Source of the DNA: Cognatishimia sp. F0-27
GTDB lineage: Bacteria > Pseudomonadota > Alphaproteobacteria > Rhodobacterales > Rhodobacteraceae
DNA: 51,273 nucleotides
Assembly (NCBI RefSeq): GCF_020667845.1
Contig: NZ_JAFMPQ010000039.1
Span: forward strand, 1 to 51,273
Reading direction: 5' to 3'
Part shown: piece by piece, positions 33,961 through 42,172 of the stretch
Layout: each line of letters begins with the position of its first letter
How positions within the stretch are numbered: the stretch's first letter is position 1
The notes under the pieces: model-generated
Databases searched by the model: none
Seen by the model: only the letters and a program-made list of their open reading frames with translations
What the model was told of the DNA's origin: nothing
Program-made: the position numbers and the translations under genes

Positions 33961-35715
33961 ATGACACGTCAGATGACCGGAGCAAAAATGGTGGTTCAAG
34001 CCCTGATCGAGCAGGGTGTGGACACGGTATTCGGCTATCCCGGCGGGGCTGTGCTACCGATTTATGACGAAGTCTTCCAGCAGAACGCGATTCGGCACAT
34101 TCTCGTCCGCCACGAACAGGGCGCGGTTCATGCGGCAGAGGGCTATGCCCGCTCCACCGGCAAGCCCGGTGTCGTGCTTGTCACCTCGGGTCCCGGCGCC
34201 ACCAATGCGGTGACCGGGCTGACCGATGCGCTTATGGACTCGATCCCGATTGTTGTGCTCACCGGACAGGTGCCAACCTTCATGATTGGCTCGGATGCGT
34301 TCCAGGAGGCCGACACGGTTGGCATCACCCGCCCCTGCACCAAGCACAACTGGTTGGTCAAGGAGACCGACCGCTTGTCTGCGACGATCCACGAGGCGTT
34401 CCACGTGGCAACGTCTGGCCGGCCTGGCCCGGTGCTGGTGGACATCCCCAAGGACGTGCAGTTTGCCTCCGCGAGCTATCAGGCCAAGCCCAAGGCCAGC
34501 ACGCGCCATTACCAACCGGTGGTCAAGGGCGATCCCGCGCTGATCGAACAGCTCGTTGCGGCGATGGAAACCGCAGAGCGCCCGGTTTTCTACACCGGCG
34601 GCGGGGTCATCAATTCCGGCCCTGCGGCGAGCCAGCTTCTGCGCGAATTTGTCGAGGCGACCGGTTTCCCGATCACCTCGACGCTCATGGGGCTTGGGGC
34701 CTATCCGGCGTCGGGAAAGAACTGGCTGGGCATGCTCGGGATGCATGGTCTCTATGAGGCAAATCTCGCGATGCATGGCTGCGATCTCATGATCAATGTC
34801 GGCGCCCGCTTCGACGACCGGATCACCGGCCGGCTGGATGCGTTCAGCCCGAACTCGAAAAAGGCGCATATCGACATCGACCCGAGCTCGATCAACAAGG
34901 TCATCAAGACCGATTATCCGATCATCGGCGATGTGGGCCATGTTCTGGAGGATGCGCTGCACCTGTGGAAGTCGCGCGGCCGCAAGGTCAACCGCGAGGC
35001 CATCGCGAAATGGTGGACCCAGATCAACGAGTGGCGCAAGGTGGATTGCCTGAGCTTCAAGCCGTCACCGCAGTCGATCAAGCCGCAGCACGCGCTGGCC
35101 CGGCTCGAAGCGCTGACGAAGGATCGCGACCGCTATATCTGCACCGAGGTCGGGCAGCACCAGATGTGGGCGGCGCAGTATCTGGGCTTCGAGGATCCCA
35201 ACCGCTGGATGACATCTGGCGGGCTGGGCACCATGGGCTATGGTTTCCCGGCTTCGATCGGGGTGCAGATCGCTCATCCCGATGCCTTGGTGATCAACGT
35301 GGCCGGAGAAGCCTCCTGGCTGATGAACATGCAGGAAATGGGCACCGCGGTGCAATATCGCCTGCCGGTCAAGCAGTTCATCCTCAACAACGAGCGGCTC
35401 GGCATGGTGCGCCAGTGGCAGGAGCTTCTGCATGGCGAGCGCTATTCGCACAGCTGGTCCGAGGCGCTGCCCGATTTCGTGAAGCTCGCCGAGGCGTTTG
35501 GGGCGAAGGGCATCATGGTCTCCGATCCTGCGGATCTGGATGATGCGATCATGGAGATGCTGAACTACGATGGTCCGGTGATTTTTGATTGCCTCGTGGA
35601 AAAGCACGAGAACTGCTTCCCGATGATCCCGTCGGGAGAGCCGCATAACAAGATGCTGCTGGGTGATGCGTCGACCAAGGACGCAATCGGCACCAGCGGG
35701 GCGGTTCTCGTCTGA
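33961..35715 (+). CDS. ilvB: Acetolactate (acetohydroxyacid) synthase large subunit
   Basis: Thiamine diphosphate enzyme of 584 residues at the first common step of valine, leucine and isoleucine synthesis. Seen: GYPGGAVLPIYDE; the ThDP-activating Glu in LVRHEQGAVHAAEGYARS; FAD-domain motifs (GDPALIEQLVAAM, ARFDDRITGRLD); and the C-terminal ThDP/Mg motif NVAGEASWLMNMQE...ILNNERLGM. The usual GDG start of that motif reads GEA, which I recall across alphaproteobacteria. GGAGAACAGCG precedes the ATG. Regulated by the leader attenuator. ilvH is not adjacent: a kinase gene on the other strand lies between. Confidence 0.97.
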   Translation: MTRQMTGAKMVVQALIEQGVDTVFGYPGGAVLPIYDEVFQQNAIRHILVRHEQGAVHAAEGYARSTGKPGVVLVTSGPGATNAVTGLTDALMDSIPIVVLTGQVPTFMIGSDAFQEADTVGITRPCTKHNWLVKETDRLSATIHEAFHVATSGRPGPVLVDIPKDVQFASASYQAKPKASTRHYQPVVKGDPALIEQLVAAMETAERPVFYTGGGVINSGPAASQLLREFVEATGFPITSTLMGLGAYPASGKNWLGMLGMHGLYEANLAMHGCDLMINVGARFDDRITGRLDAFSPNSKKAHIDIDPSSINKVIKTDYPIIGDVGHVLEDALHLWKSRGRKVNREAIAKWWTQINEWRKVDCLSFKPSPQSIKPQHALARLEALTKDRDRYICTEVGQHQMWAAQYLGFEDPNRWMTSGGLGTMGYGFPASIGVQIAHPDALVINVAGEASWLMNMQEMGTAVQYRLPVKQFILNNERLGMVRQWQELLHGERYSHSWSEALPDFVKLAEAFGAKGIMVSDPADLDDAIMEMLNYDGPVIFDCLVEKHENCFPMIPSGEPHNKMLLGDASTKDAIGTSGAVLV

Positions 35716-35744
35716 TCGGCAACGCCGGAAGGCTCGAGGATAAG

Positions 35745-35774
35745 GGGGCGCACGGGAGACCGCGCGCCCCTTTT
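35745..35774 (+). terminator. Intrinsic terminator after ilvB
   Basis: GGGGCGC and GCGCCCC form a 7-bp stem with a 12-nt loop and TTTT, 30 bp after the ilvB stop. It isolates ilvB from the convergent kinase gene. Confidence 0.75.
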
Positions 35775-35907
35775 CTGTTTTTGGAGTCTGCGGGCGTGCG
35801 TCTGAGCGGCACGGTTGCGCGCCGGAGACCGACCCGCCCCCCTGCCCTTGCGGCCCGTTCTGCCCAAGAGTCCGCTCGATCGCGCACGGCGTTTCGGCAT
35901 TTGCGGA

Positions 35908-35929
35908 GCAAGGTCTCTCCAAGGTCTCT
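35908..35929. repeat. 11-bp tandem repeat after the hybrid kinase gene
   Basis: AAGGTCTCTCC occurs twice head to tail, 33 bp past the stop of the hybrid kinase (minus strand). Confidence 0.6.
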
Positions 35930-35962
35930 CCGGGCGAGCGGGCAACGGTTGGCGGGCACGGA

Positions 35963-37984
35963 TCACTCGGCGGCCGTCGGGCGGCCGCGCCTGTGAAGAT
36001 GATGGGTCATCGCGGAGAAAAGCGCCTCGCGGCGGATCGGTTTGGTCAGAAACCCGTCCATGCCCGCCTCAAGCGCATCCAACCGGTCGCGTTCGAAGGC
36101 GTTACCGGTCAGCGCCACCACCGGACAGCGCGCCCAGCCATGGGACGCCTCGCGCGCGCGCAGCCGCTTGCATGCCTCAAGGCCGGTCATGACGGGCATC
36201 GAGATATCCATGAAAACGAGGTCAAACCGCTCCGGCTCAAAGATATTCAGCGCCGCCTGACCATTATCGGCGACGCTCACGCGGATGCCCACCCGTTCGA
36301 GCATCCGGCGCAGCACCAATTGGTTGGTGATGTTGTCCTCCACCAACAAGATGTGCAGATCGGTGTAATCCAGAACCGGGACAACCACGGGGCTTTCTTC
36401 CGGCACCGATGTCTGCCCCGTTTCGAAAGGCAGCTCGACGCAGAAACGTGTTCCCATTCCCACGGTCGAGTCCACCGAGATGGCACCGTCCATGGCTTCG
36501 ACCAGCCGCTTCGTGATGGACAGGCCAAGCCCGGTGCCCTGAAACTGCCGTTCTGATCCGGTCTGCCCCTGCTCGAAGGCACAGAAGACCGCGTCAAGCT
36601 GCGGGGCGGCGATACCTATGCCAGTGTCGGACACCATGATCCGCAGACGCGCCCCATGCAGGGAGACACTCATGGCCACCCGGCCCTCATCGGTGAACTT
36701 GACCGCGTTACCAAGAAGGTTGAGCAGGATCTGCCGTAGGCGCAACGCATCGAGAAACACCGAAGGCGGCACCGCGGAGTCCACCTCGAGCGAGAGCGTC
36801 AACCCTTTGGCGTCTGCCAGTGTTTGCATGAGGTCGATGATCTGCGCCGCAAGTTCACGCAAGTTGAAACAGGTGGGATGGAGCTCCATCCGGCCCGCTT
36901 CGATCTTGGAGAAGTCGAGAATATCGGAAATCAGCTCCGTCAGCGCCAGCGCGGCGTCCCGGATCGTGCGGACGTAGCTGGCCTGCTCGCCATCAAGCGT
37001 GGTTTCACTGAGCAACTCCGTCATGCCGACAATCCCGTTCATCGGAGTTCGGATCTCGTGCGACATGGTCGCGAGGAAGGCAGACTTCGTCTTGTTGGCG
37101 GCCTCCGCCGCATCGCGGGCCTCCGTCAGGGCGAGATTGTGCTTGTGAAGCGCGGTGACATCGCTGTGCACCAGCACCTGCCCCCCGCGCGGACCGGGGC
37201 GCGCCTGCACCGAGCAGACCCGGTTCAGCTTCGGGATCCGGATCAGGACCGCGTCGCCATTTCCCAATCCATCGCGGACTTCTTCGAGGGTCTTGCTCGA
37301 TGTGTCCAACCGGTTCGTTGCCGCGAGATGGGCCAGATAGGCGCTGACCGGCATACCCGGCGTGATCTCCTTCTCGTCAAGCCCGAACAACGCCACATAA
37401 GCGGGGTTGAACATCACGATGTGGTTGTTCGGATCGGTATGGTCCGTTCCGCTGGTGACCATGACCCCGTCGCCCATCGCGTTGAGCACACCGGTCAGCA
37501 ACGCGTTGGACTCGCTCAGTTCCGCGTTGCTTTTGGTCAGTTGCTGCTCAAGCGTGTCGGCGCGGCTCTTGAGCGAGGCGACGAGGCTGTCGCTTTGTTC
37601 CGTCCGGCGCAGCACCGCCGACAGATTGAGCGACACACCCCGATAGCCTTCAAACGCGCCATCCGAATTGAAGCGCGGCACCGCCGCGTCGACGAGCACG
37701 GCCTTCTCTCCGGTCAGAAGAACGCGTTCATATCCAATGCATTCCACGGGTTTCTGCTGACGCAGGGTTTCGATGTAGAGATCGCTGTTGGTGCCCGATT
37801 TATCCGCGTAATCCTCCAGAAGGATCATGAACCCGAGAAGATCCCCGACGGGCATCCCCGTCACATCGGTTACCGTATCCTGGATATGGGAAAGCCGGTA
37901 CTGCGCATCGGTTTCCCATGTCCAGGACGGCAAAAGGTGAACAATGTCGGACCATATCTCGAAGTCCTTTTGACGATTACTCAT
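35963..37984 (-). CDS. Hybrid sensor histidine kinase/response regulator
   Basis: Cytoplasmic hybrid kinase of 673 residues with no clear membrane segment. Seen: an N-terminal PAS-like sensor region (about 8-120), a helical linker (SLVASLKSRADTLEQQLT), a second PAS-like domain (about 165-290, IVMFNPAYVALFGLDEKE), HisKA with the phospho-accepting His in MSHEIRTPMNG (about 308), HATPase (LLNLLGNAVKFT, VSDTGIGIA, GTGLGLSITKRL), and a receiver (about 548-665) with ILLVEDN, Asp in LVFMDISMPV and the Lys in FLTKPIRRE. The ATG at 37984 is chosen; the frame runs on upstream to 38089. It is convergent with ilvB and divergent from ilvH. Confidence 0.92.
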   Translation of the reverse strand: MSNRQKDFEIWSDIVHLLPSWTWETDAQYRLSHIQDTVTDVTGMPVGDLLGFMILLEDYADKSGTNSDLYIETLRQQKPVECIGYERVLLTGEKAVLVDAAVPRFNSDGAFEGYRGVSLNLSAVLRRTEQSDSLVASLKSRADTLEQQLTKSNAELSESNALLTGVLNAMGDGVMVTSGTDHTDPNNHIVMFNPAYVALFGLDEKEITPGMPVSAYLAHLAATNRLDTSSKTLEEVRDGLGNGDAVLIRIPKLNRVCSVQARPGPRGGQVLVHSDVTALHKHNLALTEARDAAEAANKTKSAFLATMSHEIRTPMNGIVGMTELLSETTLDGEQASYVRTIRDAALALTELISDILDFSKIEAGRMELHPTCFNLRELAAQIIDLMQTLADAKGLTLSLEVDSAVPPSVFLDALRLRQILLNLLGNAVKFTDEGRVAMSVSLHGARLRIMVSDTGIGIAAPQLDAVFCAFEQGQTGSERQFQGTGLGLSITKRLVEAMDGAISVDSTVGMGTRFCVELPFETGQTSVPEESPVVVPVLDYTDLHILLVEDNITNQLVLRRMLERVGIRVSVADNGQAALNIFEPERFDLVFMDISMPVMTGLEACKRLRAREASHGWARCPVVALTGNAFERDRLDALEAGMDGFLTKPIRREALFSAMTHHLHRRGRPTAAE

Positions 37985-38166
37985 CCAGCGTCCAACGCCT
38001 TCGATTGCAAACCCGGGCCATGCCGGTCCTTGTAAGACTGTGCAGCTTAAGGGGAGGTGAAGATTTCCCCTGTTTCTGCGTGCTTGCACCGCCCATTGCT
38101 ATGGCCTTCGTCTGCACGCCTGTCTATTGTCCGCCTTCGAAATCACGCATATCGGGAGAGCCCTCC

Positions 38167-38727
38167 ATGTCCGCTCTGAAAATCAAAAAAGGCTCGTCCA
38201 AGCATTCGGCCTATAACCTGCGGCCGAATTTCTCGGATGTGCAGGAAACGCATACCCTCGCCGTGCTGGTGGAAAACGAGCCCGGCGTCCTGGCGCGTGT
38301 GATCGGTCTTTTCTCGGGCCGCGGCTACAACATCGACAGTCTGACGGTCGCCGAGGTGGATCGCGAAGGCCACCTGAGCCGGATCACCATCGTCACCACC
38401 GGCACGCCGCAGGTGATCGAACAGATCAAGGCGCAGCTGGGCCGCATCGTGCCCGTCCACGACGTGCATGACCTGACGGTCGAAGGCCGCTCGGTCGAGC
38501 GCGAACTGGCGCTGATCAAGGTGTCCGGCTCCGGGGACAAGCGGGTCGAAGCGCTGCGTCTAGCGGATATCTTTCGCGCCCACGTGGTGGACAGCACCTT
38601 GGAGAGCTTTGTCTTTCAGATCACCGGCACGCCGGACAAGATTGACGCCTTTGCCGATCTGATGCGTCCGCTTGGGCTTCTTGAGGTGGCACGGACCGGT
38701 GTCGCGGCGCTTTCCCGAGGCACGTGA
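38167..38727 (+). CDS. ilvH: Acetolactate synthase small (regulatory) subunit
   Basis: Regulatory subunit of 186 residues that confers valine feedback on IlvB. Seen: an N-terminal ACT domain (THTLAVLVENEPGVLARVIG, RGYNIDSLTVAEVD) and a C-terminal ALS_ss domain (ELALIKVSGSGDKRVEALR, IFRAHVVDSTLESFVFQITG). The N-terminal 28 residues are a basic extension. GGGAGAGCCCTCC precedes the ATG. Separated from ilvB by the hybrid kinase, it needs its own promoter in 37985-38166; I see no leader peptide there. Confidence 0.96.
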   Translation: MSALKIKKGSSKHSAYNLRPNFSDVQETHTLAVLVENEPGVLARVIGLFSGRGYNIDSLTVAEVDREGHLSRITIVTTGTPQVIEQIKAQLGRIVPVHDVHDLTVEGRSVERELALIKVSGSGDKRVEALRLADIFRAHVVDSTLESFVFQITGTPDKIDAFADLMRPLGLLEVARTGVAALSRGT

Positions 38728-38806
38728 GCAGCTTTTCAGCGGCCTTTGAGCGGCAAAAACCACACGCTGCCTTCCAAAAATCCAAATCTGGAAATCAGAA
38801 ATATTG

Positions 38807-38838
38807 AAAACCGGGCCTCCCGAAGGTGGCCCGGTTTT
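38807..38838 (+). terminator. Intrinsic terminator after ilvH
   Basis: AAAACCGGGCC and GGCCCGGTTTT form an 11-bp symmetric stem with a 10-nt loop. The flanking A and T runs would let it work on both strands, so it could also end the convergent gene at 38887. Confidence 0.85.
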
Positions 38839-38886
38839 GCGTGAGCGGTGGGTGATACGGATTATGCGGCCCGCCTCGAAAGAGGA

Positions 38887-39243
38887 TCAGGCGCAAGCGG
38901 TATCGGGGAACAACACAACATTGTCGCGGCGGGTGTTTGCGACCGGCAAGGGCTCCTTTTCCGGTCGGCGGCGCGGGTCCGCCACGGTCCGCAATCTGTC
39001 TGCAAGACCCGGAGCGACCGATTGCCCTACCCTCCGAGGGTTGCTGACATGCCTGAATTCGCGGGTTTCTCGCATCTCGAACTGGATCAGATCGCCCGCA
39101 TCCAAACTCAGCCCATCGTGAAACGAGGTGCTGTGCTCTTCGGCACTGTAATAGGCAAGATTGCCCTGATCTTCACACCAGACGATCGCTTTGCGATCTT
39201 CCGTGTCGGCCCAGAGAACGACCCCAAACATCTCCGCTTGCAT
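38887..39243 (-). CDS. Conserved-looking hypothetical protein
   Basis: Protein of 118 residues. The N-terminal 60 residues (MQAEMFGVVLWADTEDRKA, IVWCEDQGNLAYY) look like a small beta-barrel, vaguely like a cold-shock or SH3-type fold, with FHDGLSLDAGDLIQFEM completing it. The rest is basic and probably disordered. I do not recognise the family with confidence. The ATG at 39243 has GGAG upstream. It is divergent from the XRE regulator, and both face the operator array, so it may be one of its targets. Confidence 0.75.
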   Translation of the reverse strand: MQAEMFGVVLWADTEDRKAIVWCEDQGNLAYYSAEEHSTSFHDGLSLDAGDLIQFEMRETREFRHVSNPRRVGQSVAPGLADRLRTVADPRRRPEKEPLPVANTRRDNVVLFPDTACA

Positions 39244-39360
39244 TACGATGGCTCCTAATTTGCCTGTTGTTAAGCCTAACGTGCGATCCGTAACGGAACA
39301 GGTTCTATGGCGTGTCTGGGGCTTGATTTTTGTGTCGCGAGTTTGCACGGTTGGTGCGAT

Positions 39361-39425
39361 TTAGCATCAGGCATGACGCCAATTAGCGTCAGTACGGCCA
39401 ATTATCTCTGAATGTTTGACGCCAA
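39361..39425. promoter_or_regulatory. Operator array upstream of the XRE regulator
   Basis: TGACGC (39374-39379) and GCGTCA (39386-39391) flank CAATTA as a perfect 18-bp palindrome. Extra half-sites: TTAGCATCA at 39361-39369, 22 bp from its related half TTAGCGTCA (39383-39391), and an exact TGACGCCAA at 39417-39425, 43 bp from its partner at 39374. These spacings equal about two and four helical turns. The array lies in the divergent region and overlaps the upstream regulator start. Confidence 0.7.
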
Positions 39426-40290
39426 CCCGATTGTTGACCCCGAAAAAGCACGAAAAGGCACATCCTCTATGGAGCCGAAACGGACGAATCCCGCGCTTGA
39501 CAGGCCGTCACCTGCCGAATTGCGCAGCATGTTTGGTGCCAACCTGCGTCAGTTGGCAACGCAGGCGGACTCGATCTCCGCCCTCTGCCGCGAGCTCGGG
39601 ATCAATCGCACCCAATTCAACCGCTATCTGTCCGGGGAAAGCTTTCCGCGCCCGGATGTGCTGCACAAGATCTGTCGCTACTTCGACGTCGATGCGCGCA
39701 TCCTCCTCGAGCCGGTGGAGGACATCATCGGCGGTCGCGACCGGCTTATGGATTCGCCCTTCATCGCAGATTTTATCGGCTCGGATGCCCATACAATCGA
39801 CGAAGAAGCGCTGCCGTCCGGCTTCTACCGCTTCATTCGCCGCAGCTTCATGAACGATGACGCCTTCATCCGGGGATTGATCTACATCTTTCGGCAGGAC
39901 AACAGCGTCTTTCTGCGCGGCTTTGAAGCCAAGAAGGCCATGGCCGACCAGGGATTGCCGACCGATCCCGCGACACGCGAGTTTCGCGGTGTCTTCCTGC
40001 CACAGGAAGACGGTGTTGCGGCCATGGTTTCACGCCGGGGCGCCACCACGGCCTCGTTCAACTACCTCGCACGGGTGCCGTCGTTCGAGAACAATTTCTA
40101 CGTCGGCTACGTGACCCGCACCGTGCGCGAAAACGTGGCAGGACGGCGGGTGGAGCGGCTCGTCTACGAACATCTCGGGCGCGATACCGGCAAGATCCTG
40201 GCCGCGGCGCGCACGGAAGGGTTTTGCAACGAGGACGACCTCACCCCGTTTCAGAAGCGCCTGTTGCTACCGGGCGTGCCGTTCGCCTGA
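39412..40290 (+). CDS. XRE-family helix-turn-helix regulator
   Basis: Protein of 292 residues. Seen: an N-terminal helix-turn-helix (about 37-95, FGANLRQLATQADSISALCR, LGINRTQFNRYLSGESFPRP) and a C-terminal domain of about 190 residues (GFYRFIRRSFMNDDAFIRGL, FLPQEDGVAAMVSRRG) with no recognised ligand family. The start is uncertain: ATG 39412 and ATG 39469 both lack a strong ribosome binding site. An operator half-site extends into 39417-39425, which favours 39469 somewhat. It probably controls its own gene and perhaps the divergent gene; a link to the downstream Rieske gene is possible. Confidence 0.85.
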   Translation: MFDANPIVDPEKARKGTSSMEPKRTNPALDRPSPAELRSMFGANLRQLATQADSISALCRELGINRTQFNRYLSGESFPRPDVLHKICRYFDVDARILLEPVEDIIGGRDRLMDSPFIADFIGSDAHTIDEEALPSGFYRFIRRSFMNDDAFIRGLIYIFRQDNSVFLRGFEAKKAMADQGLPTDPATREFRGVFLPQEDGVAAMVSRRGATTASFNYLARVPSFENNFYVGYVTRTVRENVAGRRVERLVYEHLGRDTGKILAAARTEGFCNEDDLTPFQKRLLLPGVPFA

Positions 40291-40422
40291 GTCACAGCCC
40301 GAGCCCGCGGCAGGACCCGCCGTGTCGCTCCATGGCAATCGATGTCGCGCCGAGACAGGCCGCGCCCGGTGAAGTGATGCTAGGGCTCGCAAGGACGGGC
40401 ACACCACCGGGGAGCGACAGGT

Positions 40423-41589
40423 ATGGGCAAACACGACACCGATCTGACCTTTGTTCAGCGCAGTATCGAAACGGCGCATGGATTGCCCAACGCGCATTAC
40501 ACCGATCCAGAGGTTTTTGCCGAGGAACGCGAGGCGCTCTTGTTCGCTCAATGGGCCGGGCTCGCGGTGGCCGGAGATGTCCCGGAACCAGGTGATGCCA
40601 AGCCGATCACCTTCCTCGGGATGCCGCTGTTGCTTTTGCGCGGCCGCGACGGTGCGGTGCGGGTGTTCCAGAACATCTGCCGCCATCGCGGCATGATCCT
40701 TGTCGACGAGGCGCGCAAGATCGAAGGGGCCATTCGCTGCCCCTACCATTCGTGGTGTTACGGCTCTGATGGTCGCCTCGTCTCGACCCCGCATGTGGGC
40801 GGACCGGGTCAGAACACCCATGCCGCGATCGACCGCGACACGCTTGGCCTGATCGAGGTGCGCAGCCATATCTGGCGCGACGTGGTCTGGATCAACGTCT
40901 CCGGCAAAGCCGCGCCATTCGAAGAGGCCATGTCCGACGTGATCGCGCGGTGGGCGGAATTCGACAAACCGCTCTATCATGGCGGCCCGGACAGCCGCTT
41001 TGCGCTGGAGGTTGCCTGCAACTGGAAACTGGCGGTCGAGAATTATTGCGAAAGCTACCACCTGCCTTGGGTGCATCCGGGGCTGAACAGCTATTCCCGC
41101 CTTGAGGATCACTACAATATCGAGCAGCCGGGGGCGTTTTCCGGCCAGGGCACGTGGGTCTATCGCCAGATCGCAAGCCCCGAAGGCGCGCGCTTTCCGG
41201 ATTTCGACGGGCTGACCCCGAAATGGGACGAGGCGGCGGAATATATTGCGGTGTATCCCAATGTGCTTCTGGGGGTGCATCGCGACCATGCATTCGCCAT
41301 CGTTCTGGTGCCGGAGGGACCGGACAGGACGGTGGAGCATGTGCATCTCTATTACGCCCAGCCCGACACCGATACAGACCTGCGACAACGCAACACGGAG
41401 CAATGGAAAGTGGTGTTCGAGGAGGACATCTTTGTTGTCGAGGGCATGCAGCGCGGCCGCCACGCCAGCGGCTTTGATGGCGGGCGGTTTTCGCCGGCCA
41501 TGGACGGGCCCACGCACCTCTTTCATGCCTGGGTGGCCGACCGGATTCACACATACAGGGCCAATGCGCAGGGCCCCGCATCGGTGTGA
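40423..41589 (+). CDS. Rieske non-haem iron oxygenase, alpha subunit
   Basis: Oxygenase component of 388 residues. Seen: Rieske [2Fe-2S] ligands CRHRG (about 86) and CPYHSWC (about 106); the mononuclear iron segment VENYCESYHLPWVHPGL (about 206) with His-His; and a late carboxylate in FEEDIFVVEGMQ. The residue that bridges the two metal centres appears to be Glu in ENYCESYH, where naphthalene-dioxygenase-type enzymes have Asp; Glu is typical of choline, glycine betaine and carnitine oxygenases (CMO, GbcA, CntA). A quaternary-amine-type substrate is therefore a fair guess. No reductase is adjacent. GGGGAGCGACAGGT precedes the ATG. Its stop overlaps the next start. Confidence 0.93.
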   Translation: MGKHDTDLTFVQRSIETAHGLPNAHYTDPEVFAEEREALLFAQWAGLAVAGDVPEPGDAKPITFLGMPLLLLRGRDGAVRVFQNICRHRGMILVDEARKIEGAIRCPYHSWCYGSDGRLVSTPHVGGPGQNTHAAIDRDTLGLIEVRSHIWRDVVWINVSGKAAPFEEAMSDVIARWAEFDKPLYHGGPDSRFALEVACNWKLAVENYCESYHLPWVHPGLNSYSRLEDHYNIEQPGAFSGQGTWVYRQIASPEGARFPDFDGLTPKWDEAAEYIAVYPNVLLGVHRDHAFAIVLVPEGPDRTVEHVHLYYAQPDTDTDLRQRNTEQWKVVFEEDIFVVEGMQRGRHASGFDGGRFSPAMDGPTHLFHAWVADRIHTYRANAQGPASV

Positions 41590-41798
41590 GCGATCTCGAC
41601 GCGCGCCTGCTTGCGGCGCATGAAACCGCCGACAAATCCGCGCTGATCGGCCTGTATGAGGAGGCGGCGGGCGCGACGACAGACCCGCAGGCCGCCGCCT
41701 TCTACCTCACGCATGCCTATGTGTATGCGCTGGAACTCGGGGATGGCCGGGCGCGCCAGTATCACGCCGTGCTCAAGGCACAGGGGCGAGAGGTCTGA
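41586..41798 (+). CDS. Small helical protein coupled to the Rieske gene
   Basis: A 70-residue protein, not assigned. Its GTG start (41586) overlaps the Rieske stop as GTGA, so translation is probably coupled. The sequence is entirely helix-forming (LDARLLAAHETADKSALIGL, DPQAAAFYLTHAYVYALELG) and resembles two TPR-like helical pairs. A role as a helper of the oxygenase is suggested only by coupling. Its last 12 codons and stop (YHAVLKAQGREV) make up the first copy of the seven-copy tandem array that follows. Confidence 0.75.
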   Translation: MSDLDARLLAAHETADKSALIGLYEEAAGATTDPQAAAFYLTHAYVYALELGDGRARQYHAVLKAQGREV

Positions 41799-42160
41799 AC
41801 ACCCCCCCGCGCGCTGGTATCACGCCGTGCTCAGGGCGCAGGGGCGCGAGGCTTGAACAGCCCCCCGCGCGCTTGTATCACGCCGTGCTCAAGGCACAGG
41901 AGCGCGAGGCCTGAACACCCCCGCGCGCTGGTATCACGCCGTGCTCAGGGCACAGGGGCGCGAGGCCTGGACACCCCCGCGCGCCAGTATCACGCCGTGC
42001 TCAAGGCACAGGGGCGCGAGGCCTGAACACCCCCCCGCGCGCTGGTATCACGCCGTGCTCAGGGCGCAGGGGCGCGAGGCCTGAACAGCCCCCCCGCGCG
42101 CTGGTATCACGCCGTGCTCAGGGCGCAGGGGCGCGAGGCCTGAACAGCCCCGCACGCCTG
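41760..42160. repeat. Seven-copy tandem array of a gene's 3' end
   Basis: Units start with TATCACGCCGTGCTCA at 41760, 41818, 41876, 41932, 41988, 42046 and 42105; steps are 58, 58, 56, 56, 58 and 59 bp. Each carries the final codons of the gene at 41586, a stop codon (TGA in six, TGG in the fifth-from-last array position at about 41968-41970) and a spacer of C runs and GCGCGC. Length changes come largely from the C run. GTGC/GCAC gives each unit a small hairpin. It fills the convergent gap before the cytochrome c gene. Confidence 0.93.
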
Positions 42161-42172
42161 CCATGTCACGAC

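Noticed and set aside
41760-42160. CRISPR-like regular repeats
   Set aside because: Units are contiguous with no unique spacers and derive from the neighbouring gene's 3' end; no cas gene is present.
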